From the NCBI GenBank assembly GCA_964458015.1, contig CAYWGR010000057.1, positions 1 through 30,356 on the forward strand: a DNA stretch of 30,356 bases, written 5' to 3'. Positions 1 to 7,961 of the stretch are shown here, in pieces. Origin of the DNA: CAYWGR01 sp964458015. Its GTDB lineage: Bacteria; Planctomycetota; Planctomycetia; Pirellulales; Thermoguttaceae. The translations under genes were made by a program, and so were the position numbers. Position 1 is the stretch's first letter, and every line of letters starts with the position of its first letter. The notes under the pieces were generated by a model. The model saw only the letters and a program-made list of their open reading frames with translations, searched no databases and was not told the origin of the DNA.

Positions 1-1159
1 CGCAGCGACCCCCGCCCCCCGTCCCCAATGCCCCGCCCCCGTATTTGCCGTGCGAACGCCCGCAGCCACGGTGACCGATCTCGGCACCGAATTCGGCGTC
101 GAAGTCTGGCCAGACCGTCGCGAAAGCGTGGTCGTTTTCCAGGGGAAAGTGCAGGTGGCGGTCCTCGGTAATCGACCAAATAATGTCCCGAAACTTCAAA
201 CATTGTCAGCCGGTCAAGAAATTGCCCTCGACGGCCAAGCTCAATCCCTTGCAGCCGCTCCTCAGCCGGCAACATCCGCAAACGCCAAACGTTTTGTCCG
301 CGCAATGCCGGCAAGCGTCAAACCAGCCGCGGTCAAACTGCCCGAAGTGGTTGCCGGCGACCGCTTGGTCCTCTGGCTCAAGGCCGACGCTCTTCCCAAA
401 CGCGACGACGGCCAACCCGTCGGCAATTGGCCCGACAGCAGCGGCAACGTCAACAACATGTATCACATCGCGATGGAGTTGCCGATTTACGTTTCCGGCG
501 CCAAGTCCGGCTTGAACCATAAGCCGGTCGTGCGTTTCAGCGGACGCGAACAACTTCGCGGCTTCTTGGATATCGATCCTCGAACGCCGGGCATTCAGCC
601 CTTGAAGCCGCCGTTCACGCTTCTAAGCGTCGTACAGAACGCGGATATGAATAAGGAACAGTCGATTGTTCGCGGATACTTCGGAGGCGGCGCCGAGCGT
701 TTGGCCTTCGGCATGAACTATAAACATGCGGCTCCAACGAGTTCATTCTGGGCGTGGACCCCGAATCAGTTTTGCACGTTCGGCCAGGCGAATTCCATCA
801 ACACGAATTGGAATATTCATGCCTACACCGTGCCCGACATTCTTCCGAGCCATTGGACATGGCGATGCAACGGAGCGATCACCGGAGGCGTGGGGCTCGA
901 CTCCGGCAAGGTTGCACCCTATATGGAGCCCGTCTGCATCGGCACCTCCGGTTCGAACGAAGAATTCTGGATCGGCGACATCGCCGAGCTAATGCTTTAC
1001 GATCGCGTGCTTACGGATCAGGAACTTACCCAAGCAGGAAGCTATTTGGCGCGAAAATATGGGATCCCGAATGCTTGGTCTGTTTCTAAGACGTCAAAAA
1101 CGGAAGAAAAGCCAAACATCACGACACAACAGGAGGCATTGCCTATGAAACCAAATTAA
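1..1159 (+). CDS. FecR/LamG-domain membrane protein, C-terminal part (5' end outside window)
   Basis: The reading frame is open from base 2, so the gene starts before the window. The visible part begins with a Pro-rich stretch and then the end of a FecR-like domain with the signature TVTDLGTEFGVEV followed by VVVFQGKVQVAV, as in the FecR/LamG protein at 25566-27998. A concanavalin A/LamG-like region follows (LVLWLKAD, WPDSSGNVNN, VVRFSG, then FWIGDIAELMLYDRVLTDQEL), ending in a short polar tail. Such proteins in Planctomycetes and Verrucomicrobia usually follow an ECF sigma gene and carry one membrane helix near the N-terminus; both would lie upstream and cannot be seen. It is first of a tight plus-strand series, 161 bp before a LamG PEP-CTERM gene whose LamG part is clearly similar. 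Binding of sugars or another ligand is inferred from the fold only. Confidence 0.85.
   Translation, partial: AATPAPRPQCPAPVFAVRTPAATVTDLGTEFGVEVWPDRRESVVVFQGKVQVAVLGNRPNNVPKLQTLSAGQEIALDGQAQSLAAAPQPATSANAKRFVRAMPASVKPAAVKLPEVVAGDRLVLWLKADALPKRDDGQPVGNWPDSSGNVNNMYHIAMELPIYVSGAKSGLNHKPVVRFSGREQLRGFLDIDPRTPGIQPLKPPFTLLSVVQNADMNKEQSIVRGYFGGGAERLAFGMNYKHAAPTSSFWAWTPNQFCTFGQANSINTNWNIHAYTVPDILPSHWTWRCNGAITGGVGLDSGKVAPYMEPVCIGTSGSNEEFWIGDIAELMLYDRVLTDQELTQAGSYLARKYGIPNAWSVSKTSKTEEKPNITTQQEALPMKPN
10..40 (+). repeat. Low-complexity C-rich word repeat inside the FecR domain
   Basis: This C-rich stretch (CCCGCC, CCCCGTCCCCAAT and CCCCGCCCCC words) encodes a Pro/Ala/Arg/Gln linker just before the FVAVRTP-type strand of the FecR domain. 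Almost the same words occur at the same place of the paralogue at 27156-27268 (minus strand). The upstream limit cannot be seen. Confidence 0.65.
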
Positions 1160-1320
1160 CATCGGGCAGATCGTTCAGGCCGATTCGCCCTACAAGGCGA
1201 TGCCGGTCTCTGCTCGAAAGAAACGGTTGCATCAGCTTGTGATCAGGAGATACCTGCCGGCGCGTTGCCGGCTGCCGAAATTCGGCGGAAAGATTCATAC
1301 TTATCGTAGGAGTACAGAAT

Positions 1321-2721
1321 ATGAAACGGTTTGCGGGTAAGAGCGATCTCCAGGCGATATCGCGCCTCATGATAGCGTTCGCTATTGTGACAAGCATCGC
1401 ATTTTGTGGAACAGCCTTCGCGGCTTTTGTTCCTCCCTCGGGAAATACCTTATGGCTTGACGCCGGCAGCATCACCGGCGTTAGCAACGGCGCTGCAGTC
1501 CAATCCTGGGCCGACATCAGCGGAAACAGCAATAACTTCGTTCAAAATGAAAACGTCATCAATGCGCCGACCTACATTGCCTCGGGGCTAAACGGCAAGG
1601 CTGTTTTGCGGTTCGACGGCAACACGGATGGATCCGGAGACGGCCTCTATTTGGATACCGCTTCGACTTGGCGGCCGTCCATCTCGGGATTAACGGTATT
1701 CGCCGTCCTCAAAAACACAAGCGGAGGATGGGGCACTCAAGGTTGGTGGGGTAATGGAAGCGGCCGAGTTGCATTCGGTGCAAATACCGGCGATGGATAC
1801 GCCCCCACCTCATCCTTTACGGCTTGGACCCCCAATGCCATGAGCACCTATGGATCGGCAGATTCATTGAACGCCCGATGGAACGTGCAAGCCTACACCA
1901 TGAACGACGCTACGGAAAGCAATTGGGCATGGTATTACAATGGCGACAAACGAGGCTCGGCCCAACTCGCAGAGGGTGATCCGGCGGATTATACGACCAG
2001 TGATCGCTTGTGGGTAGGCTATTCCGGAGCGGGAAATGAATTGTGGAAGGGCGATGTCGCTGAAATTATTGCATTCGATCACGTGCTGTCCGATGCGGAT
2101 CGCAGCAGCGTTACCACCTATCTGCAAACAAAGTACAACACGCCTGCGTGGCGCACTCCCACGGCAGTCCCCTTCTCTTCGGGCCCTGCGTATCCTGGCG
2201 GCGGTTCACCCGACCCGACGTATGCGGCGGACAAGGCAATCGATGGCGATTTGAACACGTTTTGCGTCCTGTCGGATGATTCGCTGACCGGCAGTAGCTC
2301 TGATACATTTCCCATCAACGGTTCCGATCCCGTCACTGGCTACATGGTTTTCAACCTTGGCGGCGTTTATCAGGTTGACGGAGCGAAAATGTTCAGCCGA
2401 CTCGTTCCCGATAGCCTTACGCCTTCGAGCGTTGATTTTTATCTTAGTGACGCTAGCGGCAGTGATCTTGGGTTACTGAAGAGCTATACGTATTCGGAAA
2501 TCGCGAACGGCGACTTCGAGAACGTCTACTGGGATCCGGTCGTCGCCCAATACATTGGAATGCGGGTCAACAACAGCTACGAAAACGGCCCGACCTTTTT
2601 CAACTTCCAAATTGCCGAAATGCAATTCAGCACACAGGCAATACCGGAACCTTCCACTTTAGTTATGTCGGCCATCGGTCTCTTCGGACTCGTGGCTTAT
2701 GCATGGCGGAAGCGAAAATAG
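1321..2721 (+). CDS. Secreted LamG-like protein with PEP-CTERM sorting signal
   Basis: The 466-residue product has a Sec signal peptide (about residues 1-35, ending near CGTAFA). A LamG/jellyroll-like domain follows (LWLDAGSITG, WADISGNSNN, AVLRFDGN, LWKGDVAEIIAFDHVLSDAD), then a second beta-rich region around residues 300-430 that looks like a discoidin-type fold (YMVFNLGGVYQVDGAKMFS). The C-terminus is a textbook PEP-CTERM signal: IPEPST, a hydrophobic helix and the basic tail AWRKRK. Such proteins are exported, processed by an exosortase and linked to the cell surface or matrix. AGGAG at 1308-1312 stands 8 bases before the ATG. The LamG part resembles the preceding gene, so the two may have arisen by duplication. 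The ligand is unknown. Confidence 0.9.
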   Translation: MKRFAGKSDLQAISRLMIAFAIVTSIAFCGTAFAAFVPPSGNTLWLDAGSITGVSNGAAVQSWADISGNSNNFVQNENVINAPTYIASGLNGKAVLRFDGNTDGSGDGLYLDTASTWRPSISGLTVFAVLKNTSGGWGTQGWWGNGSGRVAFGANTGDGYAPTSSFTAWTPNAMSTYGSADSLNARWNVQAYTMNDATESNWAWYYNGDKRGSAQLAEGDPADYTTSDRLWVGYSGAGNELWKGDVAEIIAFDHVLSDADRSSVTTYLQTKYNTPAWRTPTAVPFSSGPAYPGGGSPDPTYAADKAIDGDLNTFCVLSDDSLTGSSSDTFPINGSDPVTGYMVFNLGGVYQVDGAKMFSRLVPDSLTPSSVDFYLSDASGSDLGLLKSYTYSEIANGDFENVYWDPVVAQYIGMRVNNSYENGPTFFNFQIAEMQFSTQAIPEPSTLVMSAIGLFGLVAYAWRKRK

Positions 2722-2757
2722 GATTTGTTGATGTAGGATTTGGAGATTTGGGATTTT
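2720..2757 (+). repeat. AT-rich word repeat, left arm of an inverted pair
   Basis: Words of the type AGGATTTG and GATTTGGGATTTT. The stop codon of the preceding gene lies in the first word. It is inverted relative to 2815-2844, which lies inside the next gene. Confidence 0.7.
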
Positions 2758-2799
2758 AGATCGAGGAACGTAATCACTAGAGAATGAGGAACCATCGTC

Positions 2800-3784
2800 A
2801 TGTTGCCAAGAAATAAAATCCCAAATCCCAAATCAACAAATCCTAAATATCCTAGCGCATTTACTCTCGTAGAACTTTTGGTAGTGATAACCATCATCGG
2901 GATTCTCATCTCCTTGCTCTTGCCTGCCGTGCAATCGGCGCGAGAGGCAGCTCGCCGATTGCAATGCAGCAACAACCTCAAGCAGATGGGCTTGGCATGC
3001 CATAATTTCCACACGGCATTCAGCCGTCTGCCCTCGGGCGGCAATAGTTGGGATACGCCGGTCAGCTATGCAAGCCCCGGCGTGCCCAAGCAGGCGCCCT
3101 ATCAAGATGCAAGCTGGGCCTTCCAAATCCTCCCATTCCTCGAACAAGACAACCTCTACAAGGCCGAAGATCTTGCCACGGTGCAAGCGGCCACGATCCC
3201 CGTCTATTTCTGCCCTTCCCGACGACCGCCGACCCGAGGCCCCGGCACGATCAACTACGGCGCCGAAACCTGCAATCATGGGTTCACCGATTACGCTTGC
3301 GTGGTTCCCGGCCTTGCCGACGGCGATGTCCGCGAAGTCAACGAGTGGTATGCCGCCGGCGTGAAAGACACCTACGGACTCTTCAACAAAACGATCGGCG
3401 GCACGGTGGACGTCCTCGTCAGCTTCGCTTCCGTGCGTGACGGATTGGCCAATACGATTATGATCGCCGAAAAATGGTTGCAGATGAGCCAATATCAAAC
3501 CGGCGACTGGGGCGACTGCGTGGGCATCAGCAACGGCTGGTGTCAGGACATCGCCCGCTCGGCCGCCGCGCCGCCCATGCAAGATGCGCAAACCTATNNN
3601 NNNNNNNTATATCACGTTGCCCAACGGCTCCGACTCCCGATACATCACCGGTTCGTCGCACTCCGGCGGCATGAACACCGTTTTTGCCGACGGTTCCGTG
3701 CATACGATCAGCTACAACATCAACGCCACGCTGTTCCGCCATCTGGCCGACCGCCGCGACGGCAACCCCGTATCGGATTTCTGA
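2800..3784 (+). CDS. DUF1559 prepilin-like protein (interrupted by an assembly gap)
   Basis: The N-terminus has the type IV pilin/pseudopilin signature FTLVELLVVITIIGILISLL followed by LPAVQSAREAARR and a CSNNLKQMGLACHNFH block, as in DUF1559 proteins, which are very numerous in Planctomycetes. Before the gap come VYFCPSRRPPT and a DGLANTIMIAEK block; after it GGMNTVFADGSVHTISYN and a short C-terminus ending NPVSDF at 3784. Ten Ns at 3598-3607 separate the parts, and the frame after the gap differs from the frame before it, so the true missing length is unknown and a naive translation across it is wrong. The leader peptide (residues 1-23) is encoded by word repeats, and the residue before the cleavage site is Ala, not the usual Gly. 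GAGGA at 2786-2790 is the ribosome binding site. Confidence 0.85.
2815..2844 (+). repeat. Word repeat, right arm of the inverted pair, coding for the pilin-like leader
   Basis: Words AAAATCCCAAATCCC and CAACAAATCCT, encoding KIPNPKSTNPK of the DUF1559 leader. It is the reverse complement of most of 2720-2757, so a hairpin could form with the ribosome binding site and start codon at 2800 in its loop. Confidence 0.7.
3598..3607. other. Assembly gap of ten Ns
   Basis: Exactly ten Ns, a usual scaffold placeholder, inside the DUF1559 gene. The frame shift across it shows that ten is not the true number of missing bases (modulo 3). Confidence 0.98.
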
Positions 3785-3812
3785 GCCGATACTTTTCAAA
3801 CACGATGGACCT

Positions 3813-4256
3813 ATGAAAAACCAACCGCGAAAACGATTTCTGCTGCTTGTTGCTCTGCTGGCAATTGTCCCGGCATGTGGCAAGAAAACGCCTGCCGTGC
3901 CTGAAGATTTAACACCCGTCGAGGGACTCGTAACGCTCGACAAAACCCCCTTGCCCGGCGTCGCTGTAACATTCTGCCCCGAGATCGAAGGCAATCCCAG
4001 CGCCTCGGGCGTTACCGATGCCAACGGTCGATTCCGACTGACCACGTTTCCCTCGGGCAACGGCGCCAAGCCCGGCAAGTATAAAGTGATCGTCGTCGCC
4101 CGAACGTCTAGCGGTTACTCTCCGCATCCCACCAGTCCTGCGACAACCGCGGCGAAAGCCATCCCTCCCCGCTACAGCATCCCCGCCCAATCTTTGCTCA
4201 CGGCCACCGTGCCCGCCTCAGGCGAAATCGTTTTCGACTTGAAGAGCAAGTCTTGA
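3813..4256 (+). CDS. Small lipoprotein with transthyretin/carboxypeptidase regulatory-like fold
   Basis: The 147-residue product starts MKNQPRKRF and has a lipoprotein signal peptide with lipobox IVPAC, lipidated Cys at about residue 22. The mature part reads VEGLVTLDKTPLPGVAVTF, then GVTDANGRFRLTTF and PGKYKVIVVA: the beta-sandwich pattern of carboxypeptidase-regulatory-like (transthyretin-like) domains. Planctomycetes commonly place such a small lipoprotein directly after a DUF1559 gene, as here with a 28-bp gap. I chose ATG 3813 because the signal peptide begins there; an in-frame extension further upstream would overlap the DUF1559 gene. Its role is unknown; an envelope partner of the DUF1559 protein is the natural guess. 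Confidence 0.85.
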   Translation: MKNQPRKRFLLLVALLAIVPACGKKTPAVPEDLTPVEGLVTLDKTPLPGVAVTFCPEIEGNPSASGVTDANGRFRLTTFPSGNGAKPGKYKVIVVARTSSGYSPHPTSPATTAAKAIPPRYSIPAQSLLTATVPASGEIVFDLKSKS

Positions 4257-4282
4257 CCGTACCATTAGAAAGGCGATACCTC

Positions 4283-6742
4283 ATGACGAGGCATTCCTGG
4301 ACAAAAACCATTGCTCTTGTTGCTTTCGCCGTGCTGCTTACGGCCAAGGCAACCGCGGCCGATCTCATAGCGCCCTTGCCGGCCGAAATCCATGCAAAAG
4401 ACGTCGCCAAGGAAGCAAAAAGCCTCCGTTTGGCCATCGAAGATCTTCAAAAATCGTTTCCCACTCCGTATCGAGGGCAAGATTATCTTGCGAAGCTCGA
4501 ACAAATCGAACGAGCTTTGGCCGAAAAATCGCAAGGCCCCTGGGATCCCAAGAGCGAAGCCGTGCGAACCATGCTAACCGCTCTTCGCACACTTGCCCGC
4601 GAAGCTCTCGTTGTGGGCAATCCGCTGCTCGAGTCCGGCCGCATCGTTTTTGTCAAACGATTCACTTATAGCCCCGGATGGTATTACGCCGATTTCATGC
4701 GGGCCGAACGTTTTGGCGGAAATCTCTGCGTCCTCTCGTTGGCCGACGGAAAAGTGACGGAATTGGTTCCTTCATTGGCCGGCGGCATTTTCGACCGCTT
4801 CGATTTGTCCTTCGACGGCCTCCGCGTGGTTTTCGGTTACAAGAAAGCTCCCGGCATCGGCTTTCGCCTCTACGAAGTCGGCATCGACGGCCGTGGTCTG
4901 CGCCAATTGACCTTCGATCCTCCCGACGAAGCCGCGAGAGTGGCCAAGTATTGGCACCCAGCCAACAAACCGTCGGGCGTTTATCGCCATCATACCGACG
5001 ATTTTTATCCTTGTTATCTGCCCGACGGCGGAATCTGTTTCACCTCGACGCGATGCGAACGCAGCGTATTGTGCGACGAAAGCGACCAACTGACCGTCAA
5101 CACGCTTTACCGCATGAACGCCGACGGCAGCGATATCCAAGAGCTTTCCGGCAATGCCCTGAGTGAGTCCACGCCCACGGTGATGAACGACGGCCGAATT
5201 CTCTACACCCGTTGGGAATACGTCGATAAAGGCGTCATTGCCGAGCAGATGCTTTGGGCCATGAATCCCGACGGCACGGGCTCGACCGCGGTCTACGGCA
5301 AATACATCGATTTCCCGCCCGTGCTGATCCAGGGCCGCGCGATACCCGGCAGCGACAACCTATTTGTCTGCACGGCCACGATGCACCATCCTTTCGCCGT
5401 GGGGCCGATTTTGCGCGTCGATACGCGGCGCAATCCCCTGACGGCCGAACCGCTGCATTCACTAACGCCCGACACCGATCTTAGCGTAGAAGGCAAAGAG
5501 GGCGCTCCGCTCGGCGAAAATTTCGCGCATTGGCAAAACGGGCAACTCGTGAAAGACAACATCGGGCCGCTGTTTGCCGATCCTTATCCGTTGGCCGATC
5601 CAACCACGGGGGCCGGCGCCGGCAAGTATTTCCTGGTTGCCTGCAATCCAAACCGTGCATGGAACGATCCCTCGGCCTATGGGATGTGGCTCATCGACGA
5701 ATTCGGCAACCGTGTCCCCATTTATCACGATCCCGGCATTTCCAGTTGGCAGCCGATCCCGCTTCGACCCCGGCCATGCCCGCCGGTCATCGCTTCGCAT
5801 TTGCCTAAAGCCTCGGCCTCGACGCCCAAGGAAGCGACCGTCATTCTTTCCGATATCTATGCGGGGCTCGATGGAGTGCCTCGCGGGACGGTGAAATATC
5901 TTCGCATCTTGGAACAAGTTCCTCGCCCCTGGTCGGCCCGACGTTTCTGGCCGAACGATTCCACAATGGGGCAACATGTGCCCATCAGCTTGAACGCGCA
6001 TATCTTCGTCAAAGTGCTGCATGGGATCGTGCCGGTGCAAGAAGACGGTTCGGCCTATTTTACCGTGCCGGCGGGCAAAAGCCTATTTTTTCAAGCACTC
6101 GACGCGAATTACATGGAAGTGCAGCGGATGCGAAGCTTCGTGAATTTTCAGCCGGGAGAATCGCGATCCTGCCACGGATGCCATTTGTATCAACCTACCG
6201 CGGTCGCAAACCAATCGCCGCTCGCCCTGCGTAATCCGCTGCAAAAAATCGTTCCCCAGCCCGGCGAAACAGGGCCGCGGCCGATCCACTATCCCACCGA
6301 CGTGCAGCCCATCCTTGACCGGCATTGCGTGCAATGCCATAACCCCAAAAAATCGGAGGGGCAACTCGATCTTTCCGGCGATAGGACGACCTTCTTCTGC
6401 CGGTCCTACGAGAACATCATGAACAAGCATCTCGTGGCCTACATCCAGGAATTCATAGGGCCGCAGCCCCACGCACAAATCACGAACGTAAAACCCTTGC
6501 CTGCTTACCAGTTGGGCTCGCATTCCAGCCGGTTCATCACCCTACTTCGCCAGGGACACTATGACGTAAAACTTTCGCCCGAGGAAATGATCCGCCTTGT
6601 CACTTGGGCCGACGCCAATGGGCCCTACTACGGGTCGTACTTCGGCCGCCGGAATTTGATGTACAAAGACCTTCCCGACTTCCGCCCGACACCCACGTTG
6701 GAATCGGCCATCGGCATCCCGCCGAAAACGCCCAGTCCTTGA
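4283..6742 (+). CDS. HzsA-related dihaem c-type cytochrome with beta-propeller-like part
   Basis: The 819-residue product has a Sec signal peptide ending near LTAKATAA. Its middle part shows repeated beta-propeller/TolB-like turns (MNADGSDIQELSG, TPTVMNDGRILYTRWEY, CFTSTRCERSVLCDES) and resembles the family named after the hydrazine synthase alpha subunit middle domain, widespread in non-anammox Planctomycetes. Two haem c motifs are present: CHGCH at about residues 630-634 and CVQCH at about 682-686; the second sits in the usual context of planctomycetal cytochromes (DVQPILDRHCVQCHNP). ATG 4283 was chosen because GAAAGG lies 9 bases upstream and the signal peptide starts there, although a TTG at 4253 would overlap the lipoprotein stop. 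The real substrate is unknown; hydrazine synthesis is unlikely because the partner subunits are absent here. It is 26 bp after the lipoprotein gene and 41 bp before a glycoside hydrolase. Confidence 0.8.
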   Translation: MTRHSWTKTIALVAFAVLLTAKATAADLIAPLPAEIHAKDVAKEAKSLRLAIEDLQKSFPTPYRGQDYLAKLEQIERALAEKSQGPWDPKSEAVRTMLTALRTLAREALVVGNPLLESGRIVFVKRFTYSPGWYYADFMRAERFGGNLCVLSLADGKVTELVPSLAGGIFDRFDLSFDGLRVVFGYKKAPGIGFRLYEVGIDGRGLRQLTFDPPDEAARVAKYWHPANKPSGVYRHHTDDFYPCYLPDGGICFTSTRCERSVLCDESDQLTVNTLYRMNADGSDIQELSGNALSESTPTVMNDGRILYTRWEYVDKGVIAEQMLWAMNPDGTGSTAVYGKYIDFPPVLIQGRAIPGSDNLFVCTATMHHPFAVGPILRVDTRRNPLTAEPLHSLTPDTDLSVEGKEGAPLGENFAHWQNGQLVKDNIGPLFADPYPLADPTTGAGAGKYFLVACNPNRAWNDPSAYGMWLIDEFGNRVPIYHDPGISSWQPIPLRPRPCPPVIASHLPKASASTPKEATVILSDIYAGLDGVPRGTVKYLRILEQVPRPWSARRFWPNDSTMGQHVPISLNAHIFVKVLHGIVPVQEDGSAYFTVPAGKSLFFQALDANYMEVQRMRSFVNFQPGESRSCHGCHLYQPTAVANQSPLALRNPLQKIVPQPGETGPRPIHYPTDVQPILDRHCVQCHNPKKSEGQLDLSGDRTTFFCRSYENIMNKHLVAYIQEFIGPQPHAQITNVKPLPAYQLGSHSSRFITLLRQGHYDVKLSPEEMIRLVTWADANGPYYGSYFGRRNLMYKDLPDFRPTPTLESAIGIPPKTPSP

Positions 6743-6783
6743 TCCCTTACTCACACCTTCCCACCTACCTACGAAGCTTCAAC

Positions 6784-7869
6784 ATGAACGCTGAAAATCA
6801 AACGGTCTTTACCCGACGAAACGCCCTGAAACTCGGCGCTGCCGCGGTTGTCGGCGGTCTTGCGGGCGTAGATCGTTGGGCCACTGCCGCGGAAACGGCC
6901 GGGCCGACGATGCACGTTTATCCGAACTACGCTTGGCTGCGAGGCTTTTCCGTCGTGCCCTCGTGGGGCGCAAGAATCGAAGAGGCCTGGTGGTTCTACG
7001 ATGGCGCGAAGTTCCGCGAAGAGGTCGCCCTGGCCAGAACGGTCCATGCCAACTGCATCCGTCTTTGGATCGAGTTCACCGCCTGGATGGCCGACCCGGA
7101 AAAAGTGACCGAACGATTTCTCGACGCCGTCAAGGCAATCGACGAACACGGCATGAAAACGATGCCTTGCCTGTTCAATCGTTGGCACGACGCACAATGG
7201 GAATACGGCGGCCAGTTCATCGAGGATCTTTCCCGCGACTGGCGACCAAAGCTCGAATATGTCCGCACATTGGTCAAGCCGTTGGCCTCCGATCCCCGCG
7301 TAATGATCTGGGATCTCTGCAACGAGCCGAATGCTTATAATCTCAACGAGGATTGGTCGAAGCGTGAATTCGAATTTCTGAAACAGGTCGCCGCCACGGT
7401 TCGTTCGTGCGGCGTGAAGCAGCCGATCACTATGGGAACGATGACGGGGACCAACATCGAAACCTATGCCCCGCTTTGCGACGTACTTTGTGCACACCCT
7501 TATACCCACACGCCCGCTGAACTGAAATCACAAATCGACAGCTTCCATGCTATTTGCAAAAAGACCGGCAAGCCGCTGTTGGTCAACGAGTGCATCCCCG
7601 GTTGTTTAGACGACAAACGCCGCGCCGAGACAGCCCGCTATTACACAAAGATGCTGAGCGAGGCCGGCTTCGGCTGGATGGGCTGGGCTTTACGCGAAGG
7701 CAAGGCGATTTCGACACGCCGCGATCGTTACGACGGCAATGGTCTGAACGGCGAAGGCTTCCATCCTTTCTTCACGCGCGAAGGCAAGCTGCGTGAAGGC
7801 CTCGAGTTCCTCCGCGAGAAACCCGCCCTTTTGCCGCCGTGGGAAACGGCAACAGCCCCGGCAAAATGA
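6784..7869 (+). CDS. Tat-exported glycoside hydrolase, GH5/cellulase-like
   Basis: The 361-residue product starts MNAENQTVFTRRNALKLG, a twin-arginine signal. The rest has a TIM-barrel glycosidase pattern of clan GH-A: ANCIRLWIEF, MIWDLCNEPN with the NEP acid/base Glu near residue 181, CAHPYTHTP, and PLLVNECIPG with a probable nucleophile Glu near residue 269, then GWMGWALREG. This fits GH5-type endoglucanases or mannosidases. The gap between the two Glu residues is somewhat short. I take ATG 6784; an upstream in-frame extension would run into the HzsA-like gene. It closes a run of secreted-protein genes and is followed by a strong hairpin. The sugar substrate cannot be told from the sequence. 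Confidence 0.8.
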   Translation: MNAENQTVFTRRNALKLGAAAVVGGLAGVDRWATAAETAGPTMHVYPNYAWLRGFSVVPSWGARIEEAWWFYDGAKFREEVALARTVHANCIRLWIEFTAWMADPEKVTERFLDAVKAIDEHGMKTMPCLFNRWHDAQWEYGGQFIEDLSRDWRPKLEYVRTLVKPLASDPRVMIWDLCNEPNAYNLNEDWSKREFEFLKQVAATVRSCGVKQPITMGTMTGTNIETYAPLCDVLCAHPYTHTPAELKSQIDSFHAICKKTGKPLLVNECIPGCLDDKRRAETARYYTKMLSEAGFGWMGWALREGKAISTRRDRYDGNGLNGEGFHPFFTREGKLREGLEFLREKPALLPPWETATAPAK

Positions 7870-7886
7870 TGACTACCCAAGCAGCA

Positions 7887-7934
7887 AGACGCCGCATCAC
7901 GAAAAACTGTTTCCATTTCGTGGTGCAGGCGTCT
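7887..7934. terminator. Bidirectional hairpin between convergent genes
   Basis: The arms at 7887-7904 (AGACGCC...CACGAAA) and 7916-7934 (TTTCGTG...GGCGTCT) pair almost fully around an 11-base loop. The hairpin lies in the 92 bp between the GH5 gene and the convergent gene at 7962-10241, with A- and T-rich bases next to the loop. It can serve both. Confidence 0.7.
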
Positions 7935-7961
7935 CGACTGCCTCCTGAAAAAGCAGAACGC

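Noticed and set aside
3608..3816. Continuation of the DUF1559 frame straight across the N gap
   Set aside because: The translation after the gap in that frame has no family features, while another frame gives the expected FADGSVHTISYN and C-terminus ending at 3784.
4283..6742. True hydrazine synthase subunit
   Set aside because: No beta or gamma subunit genes are near, the context is surface proteins and a glycosidase, and related proteins are common in non-anammox planctomycetes.
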